A stretch of 40,323 nt of DNA from Alistipes sp. (lineage in GTDB: Bacteria > Bacteroidota > Bacteroidia > Bacteroidales > Rikenellaceae), in assembly GCA_017654125.1 (NCBI GenBank), contig JAFNYX010000047.1:1-40323 (forward strand), written 5' to 3'. Both the position numbers and the translations under genes were made by a program. Each line of letters opens with the position of its first letter. The stretch's first letter is position 1. The notes beneath the pieces are model-generated. The model was not told where the DNA came from. It saw nothing but the letters and a program-made list of their open reading frames with translations, and did not search any database. Of the stretch, positions 26,349-34,796 are shown piece after piece.

Positions 26349-27094
26349 ATATTTTCGCTTATCTTGTCATAAATCTCACGCAAGAGCGCATCCTCGCCAA
26401 TGAGCGCACGATGACGCTCCATTGTCCCGATGTCGCCCCTCGCCGCAGGGCCTGTCTGCACATCGGCCGGCGAGCCACTTGCGAGTGCCTTTGCAGCGGT
26501 CTCCGCCACCACCGGAGCAACCACATCGAACGGCAACCCCACCTCCGAGAGCACTTTTGCCGCACAGGCATACATACTATTGACGAAGTTCGAGCCAAAA
26601 ACGCCGCACAGATGGATATGCTTTCGCACCTCGGCCGACGCCTCGCACACATTCTCGGAGAGCGTTGCGGCAAACTCCTTTGCGCGGGCGAGCGTCTGCT
26701 CGTCCTCCGCCTCGACAAACATATACACACGTCGAAAATCGACTCTGCGACCCGACGAGAAAGTCTGGAACGGATATATCACGGCTCGTGACACCCCTTC
26801 GGGCAACATTTCGAGCGTACCGCATCCTGCCGTATGGGCGACAATCGCATCCTTCGGGAATGGCAACGCGGCAGCCACCTCCGCAATGGCTCTGTCGCTC
26901 ACCGAGATAAGGTAGAGGTCGGCCTCTGCAAGCCCCGCCGCCTCGCCACACCATCGGCTATCACCCAGACGGGCAACCTCGCAACCGCGCACTTCGTTGC
27001 GTGCCCACACCTGCTCGGCAGGCATTCCTCCTTCGGCAAGGGCTACGGCAAGGGCCTCCGCCACATTTCCGCTACCAATGATTACTATCTTCAT
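26312..27094 (-). CDS. DUF2520 / Rossmann-fold NADP-binding protein
   Basis: A 260-residue protein with an N-terminal Rossmann fold (KIVIIGSGNVAEALAVAL, residues 2-19) resembling the F420-dependent NADP oxidoreductase family, and a helical C-terminal DUF2520 domain (FGSNFVNSMYACAAKVL, TGPAARGDIGTMERH). The reaction is not established; relatives look like ketopantoate or proline-pathway reductases. The Rossmann motif directly after the first Met fixes the start at 27094. A perfect consensus promoter ends only 5 bases before this ATG, so the mRNA may be leaderless. Confidence 0.82.
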   Translation of the reverse strand: MKIVIIGSGNVAEALAVALAEGGMPAEQVWARNEVRGCEVARLGDSRWCGEAAGLAEADLYLISVSDRAIAEVAAALPFPKDAIVAHTAGCGTLEMLPEGVSRAVIYPFQTFSSGRRVDFRRVYMFVEAEDEQTLARAKEFAATLSENVCEASAEVRKHIHLCGVFGSNFVNSMYACAAKVLSEVGLPFDVVAPVVAETAAKALASGSPADVQTGPAARGDIGTMERHRALIGEDALLREIYDKISENIWRTKQEKISKR

Positions 27095-27099
27095 ATCCG

Positions 27100-27131
27100 C
27101 AAAATTACACCTTTTTCAACTCTATTGCAAA
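27100..27131 (-). promoter_or_regulatory. perfect-consensus promoter directly before the DUF2520 gene
   Basis: On the minus strand, TTTG (27128-27131), a 20-bp spacer and TAATTTTG (27100-27107) match the Bacteroidetes consensus at every defined base. The start codon is at 27094, where transcription itself should begin, which implies a leaderless or nearly leaderless mRNA. Confidence 0.6.
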
Positions 27132-28268
27132 CAATTTTTCGCCCACGCGCGTAAAACACCACTGCGCTGCGCCGCCTTCACGCACTCCGAGTCGCGCCGC
27201 AATCTCGGCATTCGAGAGCGGAAAATCACGTCGCAAGATGTCAATTCGCAACCCCTTGAAGCGTTTTTTGAGCCGTTTTGGCTCGAACGGCAACACCTCG
27301 CCGATAGCAAACGTACGCCCAAGCACCCCCTCCGGTCGCTCGACCGAAAAGGCAACACCCGAAGACGAAAACAGGTCGGCCACACCCGCAAATGCCGCAA
27401 TCGTAAGGCGTGCGTGTTGCAGTGACACATCGGGCAACGTAACGTAATTATAGCCATCGAGTGTTGGTGGTGGCAATATCGGGCCACTCTCACCCACACG
27501 CGACGCCTCAATCTCGAAACGCCCCACACCGACCGCCTCCGCAGCCCGCACGGGAGTTGCACCGTCGATGTAGATATTCACCTCCTTGCTCTCGCCACCC
27601 ATAGAGACCGTCTCGACCGAACACTCGCCAAACAGACGCTCCGCTTCCGCCGTATCGAACAGCGGCGAACACTTGATGCAGACACGCTCCGCTACGCGAC
27701 GTAGCACCGGCATCAACCCCACAACATCGGGCGAACAATCCTCCAAACGCACCAATTTCTCGCCTCGCTCGCCACGTCGGTCGGGGTCGGCAAAGCACCA
27801 ATCGAAGTGCTCCTCGCAGTGCGCCACATACTCTTCGGCCGAACCACAGACAACCTCGACATTCTCGACTCCGAGCAGACGCATATTGTGACGTGCAACA
27901 GCCGCCAACACCTCATCGCGCTCGATGGTAACCACACGTCGAAAACGTCGCGAAAGCGCAACCGCATCCACACCCAACCCACACGTCAGGTCGAGCACCG
28001 CATCACCCGCCAGCCGCTTGCGTGCGGCACACTCCTCGCTCGACGACTGCTCGTAGGCGCGTGGTGGCAACACGGCCCTCACGGCGTAGTACGATGGCAG
28101 TTTCGATGCTGCACGTTGCAAACGCTTGACCTGCGTGGCAACGGCCGACGCGAAGGGCACTCGACCATCGAGCGCAACGGCAGTAGGCGCACGGTCGATA
28201 TTTTGGTCGATTGCGCGGCGCACCTCCTCTTTGAGGAGCGTATTCAAATCCTCGGCGGTAAACATCAA
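27105..28268 (-). CDS. SAM-dependent methyltransferase with THUMP-like C-terminal domain
   Basis: A 387-residue protein. The SAM-binding motif I is VLDLTCGLGVDAVAL (91-105), the acidic loop is TIERDEV, and the active-site region is FADPDRRGERGE (159-170), where DPDRR replaces the NPPF/Y of related enzymes. The C-terminal part matches the THUMP-like domain often fused to this methyltransferase (RRDFPLSNAEIAARLG). The target, probably an RNA, is unknown. A TAAATTTG box at 28294-28301 can serve as the -7 element, but no good -33 box is seen. Confidence 0.82.
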   Translation of the reverse strand: MMFTAEDLNTLLKEEVRRAIDQNIDRAPTAVALDGRVPFASAVATQVKRLQRAASKLPSYYAVRAVLPPRAYEQSSSEECAARKRLAGDAVLDLTCGLGVDAVALSRRFRRVVTIERDEVLAAVARHNMRLLGVENVEVVCGSAEEYVAHCEEHFDWCFADPDRRGERGEKLVRLEDCSPDVVGLMPVLRRVAERVCIKCSPLFDTAEAERLFGECSVETVSMGGESKEVNIYIDGATPVRAAEAVGVGRFEIEASRVGESGPILPPPTLDGYNYVTLPDVSLQHARLTIAAFAGVADLFSSSGVAFSVERPEGVLGRTFAIGEVLPFEPKRLKKRFKGLRIDILRRDFPLSNAEIAARLGVREGGAAQWCFTRVGEKLFAIELKKV

Positions 28269-28293
28269 GATATGTTTATAATATTCTTACGTG

Positions 28294-28301
28294 CAAATTT
28301 A
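28294..28301 (-). promoter_or_regulatory. candidate -7 box of the THUMP-like methyltransferase gene
   Basis: A perfect TAAATTTG box on the minus strand, 26 bases before the ATG at 28268, overlaps the last codons of comEC. No TTTG is found 19-21 bp upstream, so the call is weak. Confidence 0.35.
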
Positions 28302-29774
28302 CGAATTTTTATGAAAAACCGATGTGTTATCGCGCCGAAAACCCCACAAAAAGATGGTAATCGCCACATACACGCCATACGCAATCCACATCGTCTGCTC
28401 CGATGCGGCATATTCCACGTACGCACCACCTACGTCGGCTGCACGATGTATGATTTCGTTTTGCAGCGCAGCCATCCACTCGGCCACCTGCGCCGTAAGC
28501 CCTGCCAACGGCCGTGGCAGAAGGAGCGAGAGGAGCGTGGCAAGCAACAGCAGATTGGCCGAAAGTATCACGAGTGGACCAAGCACCACACCAACGAGCG
28601 ATACCACACCAAAGGTGTGCGAGACGAGCGGCATCACCCACAGCGAGGCAACCCATCCGATTGCCAACATATTGCACAATGCGCGCGGCAGACGATACGG
28701 AATGTGGACCGAGCGCATCAGTGGCACACCCCAAAAGATGATGCCGGCAACCGCTGCAAACGACATCCGGAACGAGAGGTCGAACAGTAAATCGGGATTC
28801 ACGACAAGCATCACAAATGCCGTCGCACACAACACATTGCCACTCACATATCCGCGCACAGCACTCAAACACAACTGCATCACCGAGAACATCGCCGCCG
28901 CACGAACGGCACTCGGCGAGCCACCACACACGAAAACGTACAACCACAGCGCACCAATCACCACCGCCGTTCCGATGGCGTTTCCGTGGCGAAGCAGTGC
29001 AAGCGGCCAAACGAGCAGATTTATCAACATGAAGAGAATCCCTACGTGCAGACCCGAAACAGCCAACAGATGCGACGCTCCGGTGCGCGAATATGCAGCG
29101 TAGGTTGCAGCCCCAATCTCCGAGCGTTCGCCCACGCCCATCGCAAGCGTAACGGCTCGCGCCTCGCCTTCGGGCATCATCGCACGCAGGCGGTCGATAG
29201 CAAGCGTGTGCAGCGATGTTGTTCGTCGTGGCTGATAGCCGATAATCTGCTCCCGACCGAGAAAGGCACTGCCGAGGTATCCGCGATGGTACATCAGCCG
29301 TCCGAAATCACCACGCGCGTAGTCAAACCTCCGTATGCAAAGCATCGCCTCCACACGTTCACCCTCCTCGAATCGTACCGCCGGTGGAGAATAGATACGC
29401 AGACGCACCCCACGCTCTACCCCGTCGCCACTCAAAACCTCCGCCGACGAGGAGCAGTAACGCTCGCCAACGACACTCTCCGAGGTGAAGTCAAGTACCA
29501 CGCGACAGTGTTCGTCATAAGGTGGCAGAGAGGGCCTACTCGCGTCATAAACACCTGCACCAAAGCAAAATATAGCAAATAGTCCGACCACTTCGCGCCA
29601 CTCCTTCACGCAGACCGCCGCCGCTGCCGCCATAAACACCAACACCACCCACAGCCACACTGCGACATCGACCACATCGGAAAACAAAATGCCGACGACA
29701 AGCGATGCGACCATCGCTGCCATCGGCATTTCGTTCAAGCGTTCGTATATGTTTCGCAAAGAAAATTTACGCAT
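28299..29774 (-). CDS. comEC: ComEC/Rec2 family DNA uptake channel protein
   Basis: A 491-residue polytopic inner-membrane protein of the ComEC/Rec2 family, the channel that carries single-stranded DNA into the cytoplasm in transformation. After two N-terminal helices there is a soluble OB-like part (EGERVEAMLCIRRFDYARGDFGRLMYHRGYL split by helices in the family). The competence domain follows, with the signature SRTGASHLLAVSGLHVGILF (about 228-247) and GGSPSAVRAAAMF. The C-terminal metallo-beta-lactamase domain found in many ComEC proteins is absent, as in other short Bacteroidetes versions. It directly follows the phage-derived operon on the same strand but has its own promoter box. Confidence 0.9.
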   Translation of the reverse strand: MRKFSLRNIYERLNEMPMAAMVASLVVGILFSDVVDVAVWLWVVLVFMAAAAAVCVKEWREVVGLFAIFCFGAGVYDASRPSLPPYDEHCRVVLDFTSESVVGERYCSSSAEVLSGDGVERGVRLRIYSPPAVRFEEGERVEAMLCIRRFDYARGDFGRLMYHRGYLGSAFLGREQIIGYQPRRTTSLHTLAIDRLRAMMPEGEARAVTLAMGVGERSEIGAATYAAYSRTGASHLLAVSGLHVGILFMLINLLVWPLALLRHGNAIGTAVVIGALWLYVFVCGGSPSAVRAAAMFSVMQLCLSAVRGYVSGNVLCATAFVMLVVNPDLLFDLSFRMSFAAVAGIIFWGVPLMRSVHIPYRLPRALCNMLAIGWVASLWVMPLVSHTFGVVSLVGVVLGPLVILSANLLLLATLLSLLLPRPLAGLTAQVAEWMAALQNEIIHRAADVGGAYVEYAASEQTMWIAYGVYVAITIFLWGFRRDNTSVFHKNS

Positions 29775-29797
29775 AGTGGGTTCGAGCTCTTTTTTTG

Positions 29798-29831
29798 CAA
29801 ATTTAATATTTTTCTACGAAAAATCTGCAAC
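29798..29831 (-). promoter_or_regulatory. candidate comEC promoter
   Basis: On the minus strand, GTTG (29828-29831), a 22-bp spacer and a perfect TAAATTTG box (29798-29805). The spacer is one base longer than the usual range. The -33 side lies in the last codons of the P5-like gene. The predicted leader is about 17 nt. Confidence 0.5.
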
Positions 29832-30224
29832 AAATAACTGCCACCCACCTAAAACCTCGCTCTCCACGGCCGGCACACCATTCTCGACCTCCGACATCGC
29901 CCGCACGAGAGGAATCATCACACCCTGCGAGAGCGTGTCGAGCGCAAGGTCGGGGGCAAACCCCGTAGCTCGCGCCACACGACGAATGTAGCCATCCGTA
30001 TCGTTCTCCGAAGGCGGAGCATATCGCGAAACGATTTGTCGAAGCGTCGTGCAGTGGTGCTTCACGGCGTAGGTGTGCAACAAGACGAACATCGCGCGAT
30101 AGCCCGCCTCGATACTCTCGAACTGACGAAATTCGGGGTCGCTGCTCACGGCACGCTCGCCCTTGTAGCGCACCGCCGAGCGACGGATGTTGCCGGGATT
30201 GAGGTTACGCAATCCGCGACTCAT
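29814..30224 (-). CDS. phage P5-like structural/lysis protein
   Basis: A 136-residue protein (ATG at 30224, one base after the holin stop). The N-terminal RGLRNLNPGNIRRS is the hallmark of 'structural protein P5'-type proteins found in Bacteroidetes prophages, and the following helical domain (YRAMFVLLHTYAVKHHCTTLRQIVSRYAPPSENDT in shorter units) resembles small lytic-transglycosylase-like folds. It probably degrades peptidoglycan during cell lysis or entry. Its place directly after a holin, at the end of the operon, supports a lysis role. A longer frame up to 30248 exists, but the 30224 start places the conserved motif at the N-terminus. Confidence 0.78.
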   Translation of the reverse strand: MSRGLRNLNPGNIRRSAVRYKGERAVSSDPEFRQFESIEAGYRAMFVLLHTYAVKHHCTTLRQIVSRYAPPSENDTDGYIRRVARATGFAPDLALDTLSQGVMIPLVRAMSEVENGVPAVESEVLGGWQLFVADFS

Positions 30225-30225
30225 T

Positions 30226-30660
30226 TTAACTGTTTTCATACTTTTCAATCTCCTTTTTCATTCGGTGACGAACATATCGGCGCAACCACCCGAATAGGCG
30301 GGCATCGGAGAGCAGTGATGCGTTTTCGAGAAACGACCACATCTCCACACCGCAGACCATACCGGCAAACATACGTGTCAGGTGTAATTCCACGAAGTTG
30401 AGTATGCAGCTCTCGACCATCCACATCATCCCGATTGCCGTCACGACAAAGCCCGCTTTGAGCAGCGTGCGCCACGCCTCGTGGCTCTCGAAGTACCACG
30501 CCTGTCCACGTCGTCGCGTCTCGACACGGCTCGCCGCCGTACCCGTAACGAAATCGACCAGCACAAAGACCAGCGCACAACACACAATCGGTCGAATCGG
30601 CGCAAAAAGCGCAACGATGCCCATCACCGCAGCATTAATGTATCTGTATAATGTCTCCAT
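30226..30660 (-). CDS. phage holin family protein
   Basis: A 144-residue membrane protein with two or three hydrophobic segments (about 9-38, 68-90 and a weaker one near 96-110) and a highly basic, charged C-terminus (RRYVRHRMKKEIEKYENS in two pieces). The loop VDFVTGTAASRVETRRRG with the following WYFESHEAWRTLLK is typical of Bacteroidetes phage holins. Such proteins open the inner membrane to let a lysin reach the wall. The frame extends upstream to 30867, but that part is antisense-like; the ATG at 30660 gives the normal holin start. It overlaps the previous gene by 26 bases. Confidence 0.78.
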   Translation of the reverse strand: METLYRYINAAVMGIVALFAPIRPIVCCALVFVLVDFVTGTAASRVETRRRGQAWYFESHEAWRTLLKAGFVVTAIGMMWMVESCILNFVELHLTRMFAGMVCGVEMWSFLENASLLSDARLFGWLRRYVRHRMKKEIEKYENS

Positions 30661-31111
30661 AGAGCGAACATCTCTGTACGGCATCCCTTGCCACGTTATA
30701 CTCCGGATACTCATCTGCGTGCGCTCGGAGGTGTTCCGAGAGGCGCCGCACCGCCGAGCGACGTCGCTCGACAAGCGAGCGTTGCAGTGCGTCTGCCGCA
30801 GCCGCCGAGGCCGCCGAAGCCGCTTCACAATCGGCCACAACAAGACCCGCCTGACCGGTCGAGACATTCAACGCACGTTGGAGCATCGTGCGCACCGAAA
30901 ACGCCACGGCCGGAGCCACATACTCTTCGAGCAACGCCTCGTATTGTCCGTCAAGCAGCGCATCGCGAAGCGACTCTCCGAGAACAGGCGTCACGTAACG
31001 CGCCTCGGCAGCAGCGATATCGTGCAACGAAATGGCATCGGCCGCAAGATAACCACCGTCGGAGAAGGCAAGCGCGATGGTTTGTTGAGGTGTGATAAGT
31101 GTTTGTATCAT
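30635..31111 (-). CDS. phage DUF6712-like protein (probable head-tail connector)
   Basis: A 158-residue, mostly helical, alanine-rich protein. The order of segments (DIAAAEARYVTPVLGESL, then LLEEYVAPAVAFSVRTML and a C-terminal helical region) resembles DUF6712-type proteins found next to portal genes in Bacteroidetes prophages, where a connector or head-completion role has been proposed. I recognise the family only by pattern and context. It starts 4 bases after the portal gene and overlaps the holin gene. Confidence 0.6.
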   Translation of the reverse strand: MIQTLITPQQTIALAFSDGGYLAADAISLHDIAAAEARYVTPVLGESLRDALLDGQYEALLEEYVAPAVAFSVRTMLQRALNVSTGQAGLVVADCEAASAASAAAADALQRSLVERRRSAVRRLSEHLRAHADEYPEYNVARDAVQRCSLYGDIIQIH

Positions 31112-31115
31112 ATCG

Positions 31116-32330
31116 CTATCCTACTTTTGTTATGTTATACTTGGTTATCTCCGAGAGGTATGCCTGCTGACGCTCATCCTCCGCATCGTAGTCCAAGCCA
31201 TCCGCCTTACGCGCCTCCCACACCTTCATATATATAGGTTTCGAACGTGTTGGCGGACGGTTGATGATGGTGAGCGACGACGCGTCTATGCCCAACACGC
31301 GACCGATAATCTGCACAATCGGTTCGAGCAACTCGGCCTGCTCGCTTAGGATGACCGTATTGAGCGCAATCTCGTACTCGTGCAGGATGCGCTCCGAGCT
31401 GAAACCCGACGAGTAGTCGAGACCACTGAGCGAGCGAAACCACGAGTGGGCAACAACGATGTCGCCGGTCGCCTGGTCGTGCAACTCCTTCCAATCGCCG
31501 TCGTTCTGCGACGTAATCGGTATGAAGCGCGAATTATCCTTGTCGCTACCGTTCTTGACAACAAACAGCACCTGTCCCGGATTGCCCGCAAAGCGCGACT
31601 CGGCGTAGCGCACCAGACGGTTGGCATCCGCCTCGTTATCGACCGCCTCATCGACAATCATCATACCCGAGGGTTGGAACGAATTTTCGAGGCGGGCAAT
31701 ATTCCAACGGTCGGTTTTATAGGTTATGGCCGACACGTTCATACCGGCAATGTATGGTGGCACGCCATAGTGCGAAAAGCACGGCTCGTAGTCTTTATAG
31801 TGGACAATCGAGCGCAACGTGCCATCGCTCTGTTTCTCGAAGGCTGGATAGAGTGGCAGCGATACGGCATCGCGAATGGTGAACGAATCCCAATCGTGAT
31901 GGAGCAGGATATGGCGCGAATCCTTCGCCACACGACAACGCGACGCATCCTGATGATAGAGCGAGAGGAACGTGTGTTGCGGGTCGGTCACCACCTCCAA
32001 AAAGGCGTTACCGAAGAGCGACTTATCGAAGGCAATCTTGTTGATTATCTGTCGCAAACTCTCGTTGTCGCCATTCACGCGCCCGACAAACACACCGAGC
32101 AGCGGTACCTCGTGGTCGAAGGCCACGCCCTTGCCGGAGATGTAGTCCGCCTTGTCGTTGATGATTCGACGGTGGGCGGTCGAGCGACGCGACATTGCCG
32201 CCAGCGTGTCCGGCAGACGGTTGTCGCTGCCCCAACGCCAGAAGTCACGGTCGGAGACGACACCTCCCGCAGAGAATGAGTCGGTGGTCGTTACGCCGCA
32301 TACGGTCGATTTATTGATAGTTTTTTCCAT
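31116..32330 (-). CDS. phage portal protein
   Basis: A 404-residue protein that resembles Bacteroidetes phage portals. The N-terminal FWRWGSDNRLPDTLAAMSRR and STAHRRIINDKADYISGKG are characteristic, as are the central LFGNAFLEVV and the later GDWKELHDQATGDIV and SGLDYSSGFSSERILHEYE. The portal is the ring at the capsid vertex through which DNA is packaged and leaves. In tailed phages the portal usually sits beside the terminase and upstream of protease and capsid; here it comes after them in transcription, and no terminase is present. Confidence 0.8.
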   Translation of the reverse strand: MEKTINKSTVCGVTTTDSFSAGGVVSDRDFWRWGSDNRLPDTLAAMSRRSTAHRRIINDKADYISGKGVAFDHEVPLLGVFVGRVNGDNESLRQIINKIAFDKSLFGNAFLEVVTDPQHTFLSLYHQDASRCRVAKDSRHILLHHDWDSFTIRDAVSLPLYPAFEKQSDGTLRSIVHYKDYEPCFSHYGVPPYIAGMNVSAITYKTDRWNIARLENSFQPSGMMIVDEAVDNEADANRLVRYAESRFAGNPGQVLFVVKNGSDKDNSRFIPITSQNDGDWKELHDQATGDIVVAHSWFRSLSGLDYSSGFSSERILHEYEIALNTVILSEQAELLEPIVQIIGRVLGIDASSLTIINRPPTRSKPIYMKVWEARKADGLDYDAEDERQQAYLSEITKYNITKVG

Positions 32331-32363
32331 TTGTTTTCGGGGTGTTATAAGTTTTAAGGTATC

Positions 32364-32843
32364 TTAATAGGCAATCGGCATCGCCATCTCGGCGTCGATC
32401 GATTCGAGCGACAGCGTGAGTGTCGGCGTATCATTCGCACGTACACCCGAGCCGGCAATCAGCGAGCGCAGTCGCAACGGCTGCTCGGATGCGAGACGTA
32501 GCGAGTAGCCCACCAGCAGACGGCGCGAATCGCAGAGCGTCACCTCCGCAACGAGCCCTTCACACGTGGCGCGATTCAGAAAATCGTCGTCAAGCCACGG
32601 CTGTGCAAAGTTGCGATCGGCGACAAGTGTCAGCCGGTGGCACACCTCCACGACGCCCCCATCGGTCGAGAGTTGCTCCTCGAAGAGCGAGCACTCATCC
32701 GCAAGCGACACTTCGAGTGGCACATCCGTAAAACGTACTCGACAGCCGTCATCCTCGACCGCAAGCGAGCCGACCGCATCGGCGGCGTGGAGCGCAACGT
32801 GCGCCACACCGCCTTTGGGTTTCAGGTATCGGGTCTCAAACAT
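32364..32843 (-). CDS. phage structural protein of unknown function
   Basis: A 159-residue protein with beta-rich composition and no hydrophobic segment. I do not recognise a named family. Segments such as HRLTLVADRNFAQPW and a closing region with paired threonines and leucines (TPTLTLSLESID) look like a small virion protein, perhaps a tail-tube or head-decoration protein. It lies between the capsid gene (26-base gap) and the portal gene (33-base gap), which supports a head or neck role. Confidence 0.6.
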   Translation of the reverse strand: MFETRYLKPKGGVAHVALHAADAVGSLAVEDDGCRVRFTDVPLEVSLADECSLFEEQLSTDGGVVEVCHRLTLVADRNFAQPWLDDDFLNRATCEGLVAEVTLCDSRRLLVGYSLRLASEQPLRLRSLIAGSGVRANDTPTLTLSLESIDAEMAMPIAY

Positions 32844-32869
32844 GGGTTAAACCTTTTGGGATTTATCCT

Positions 32870-33832
32870 CTATCGCGTATAGGCCCACGATACCATATCC
32901 GGATTGAGGATGGCCGTACCGGCGAGGAATACCGCACGCTGGCGATTCTCCATCTCCTCCGGATTGTACCACATACGCACCTCGTTCTCCGGCGTATCGG
33001 CCGTATTGAGAGCCAAGACCATATTGCGACGGTCGGTCAGCACGCAGAAGGTCTTTGGATAGGAGTACTGTTGGAACGAAAGCGAAACCTCGATAACCGG
33101 AATGCCGTGGTAGGTGAGCGCCGAAGCACCGTCGGAGGTGAAGTTGTACGCCAAATCGCCACCCTTCTCGTCGAGGTATGCGAGGTACTTGTTGTAGATG
33201 TCCGACGAGACATAATAGACAAGTTTGCCGTCCGAGCGCAACGACTTCAACTCGCCCGAAGCACCTTCCCAGCAAGCGTCCATAACATCCTTACCGGTCT
33301 TAACCTCGTCTTCGAAAAGGTAGCTTGCAAGGTTTGTGTCACCTGAATCGGCAATGGTTTCAATGTGCTTCAAGAAGCCGTCGAACGTATCGAAGTTCGA
33401 CTTCTCGCCACTCATATCACCCAACCACATCGTTGCATATACGCCCTTAACTATCGCGTAACGGAAGAGTTCGGTCTCGATTTTTTCGAGTTCCGTACCC
33501 GTCAAGTCGCCGAAATTAACATCCGACGATGCCAAAATATGCTCATACACGAGTGACGAGTAGTCGTCAGCCGAGAAGCAATTTTCGGCCTTCACCTTCT
33601 GCAAATCGATTGTCATCTGCTCTCTGTTCGAAACATTCGAGCCGTTCCAACCGCTGCTGAACTTTTGGAGGAGATTCACGTTGTGGTTCCAAAACGTTAC
33701 GTTTGTCGGCACCGGCATATTGTAGAGTACGCGAACGCCGAGCTCGTCGGCAGCCTTGCCCGTAAATGTCGGGATGAAGAAAATATCTTCGAGTTCCTTG
33801 CCCTTATAGGTCTTTGAATTTTCGATAATCAT
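32870..33832 (-). CDS. probable phage major capsid protein
   Basis: A 320-residue protein. The N-terminal part (KTYKGKELEDIFFIPTFTG, then GVRVLYNMPVPTNVTFWN) and central features (FRYAIVKGVYATMWLGD; YYVSSDIYNKYLAYLDEKG) resemble Bacteroidetes phage capsid proteins of the HK97-like type; the C-terminal third (PVIEVSLSF, NMVLALNTADTPENEVRMWY) fits the same pattern. The assignment rests on recognition of the pattern and on the adjacent ClpP-type protease. An A/C-rich, repeat-containing 70-base leader precedes it, compatible with high expression. Confidence 0.68.
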   Translation of the reverse strand: MIIENSKTYKGKELEDIFFIPTFTGKAADELGVRVLYNMPVPTNVTFWNHNVNLLQKFSSGWNGSNVSNREQMTIDLQKVKAENCFSADDYSSLVYEHILASSDVNFGDLTGTELEKIETELFRYAIVKGVYATMWLGDMSGEKSNFDTFDGFLKHIETIADSGDTNLASYLFEDEVKTGKDVMDACWEGASGELKSLRSDGKLVYYVSSDIYNKYLAYLDEKGGDLAYNFTSDGASALTYHGIPVIEVSLSFQQYSYPKTFCVLTDRRNMVLALNTADTPENEVRMWYNPEEMENRQRAVFLAGTAILNPDMVSWAYTR

Positions 33833-33865
33833 GGTTTTCGTGTTTTTTAGGTTTGTTTGTTAAAA

Positions 33866-33892
33866 GTTGATTGTTTTGGGGTTGATTGTTTT
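33866..33892 (-). repeat. direct repeat in the leader of the capsid gene
   Basis: Two identical 12-base copies (AAAACAATCAAC on the minus strand; 33866-33877 and 33881-33892) are separated by 3 bases, in the A/C-rich gap between protease and capsid genes. A-rich leaders without Shine-Dalgarno sequence promote translation in Bacteroidetes; the duplication could strengthen this. Confidence 0.6.
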
Positions 33893-33902
33893 GTGTGACG
33901 AA

Positions 33903-34766
33903 CTACCACTCGCGACGCAACAACTGCGCATCACGACTGTATGCCGTCGAGTTTGCCGAGAGCGGTACACCATCGAGCGGCGGGTCCTCTACGGGGCAGG
34001 TCGAGGTGGGACGAACGGCATTCTGACCCTCGCTCAACACGATTGCCGAGTGGAGTGAACGGTCGAGCGGATGCAGCACATTGTGACCCGCGACGGGAGC
34101 CGACGCTTCGCAGGCAGAGGATTTGGTTCCGATGCCCAACCATTCGCCGATACGCGCTACGACACCCTTCGGTGCGGCGCTCTCCGGCGTGATAATCGCA
34201 TCGACCAACCCATACGAGAGAGCCTCCTCGGGCGAGAGCCATCGACCATTACCTCCATTTTCGTTCATCAGCGCGACAAACTCCTCGCTGTTGCGACCCG
34301 AACGCAAGCCGTAGATTGCAGCAAGTCGCTCGTCGGTCTTACGCAACAGTGCTACCTGTGCATCGAGTTCGGAGGCGTTACCCTCCGCCGCACAACTCGA
34401 ACGGTGGATAAGGTAGAGTGCCGAAGAGGCTATCTCGCGACAACCCTCGCTTGCCGCCTGTGCAATGATGGTCGCAGCCGAAGCGGTATAGCCGTAACAG
34501 CGTGTGGTAATTTGGGCATCGAGAGCCAACAGCGCCTCGTAGATGAGCAGCGCATCGTTCACATCGCCACCCGACGAACGGATGTTCACCACCACGCGCG
34601 GCGATTCGATTTCGGAGATACGCTCCACCTCGCGGCGAAACTTTTCGTAGGTTGCAATTCGCTCGTCGGGCGTTTCGAACTGACACTGCTCTGGAACGCC
34701 TATTGTGCCTTCGATGTCGATTACGCAGAGCGATGCCGAATCTGAGATTTTCATCATTTGTTCCAT
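33903..34766 (-). CDS. ClpP-type phage prohead protease
   Basis: A 287-residue protein with a ClpP/SppA-like fold. The strand-turn RSSGGDVNDALLIYEAL (63-79) is typical, the catalytic serine is Ser96 in GYTASAATIIAQAA, and the histidine is His121 in LIHRSS. The region after about 200 is proline- and serine-rich and unlike ClpP, as in phage scaffolding-protease fusions. Such enzymes trim capsid and scaffold proteins during head maturation. It lies directly upstream of the capsid gene, the usual pairing. Confidence 0.82.
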   Translation of the reverse strand: MEQMMKISDSASLCVIDIEGTIGVPEQCQFETPDERIATYEKFRREVERISEIESPRVVVNIRSSGGDVNDALLIYEALLALDAQITTRCYGYTASAATIIAQAASEGCREIASSALYLIHRSSCAAEGNASELDAQVALLRKTDERLAAIYGLRSGRNSEEFVALMNENGGNGRWLSPEEALSYGLVDAIITPESAAPKGVVARIGEWLGIGTKSSACEASAPVAGHNVLHPLDRSLHSAIVLSEGQNAVRPTSTCPVEDPPLDGVPLSANSTAYSRDAQLLRREW

Positions 34767-34796
34767 GTGTTTTAGGTTTGTGTTTTAGTTAAAGTA

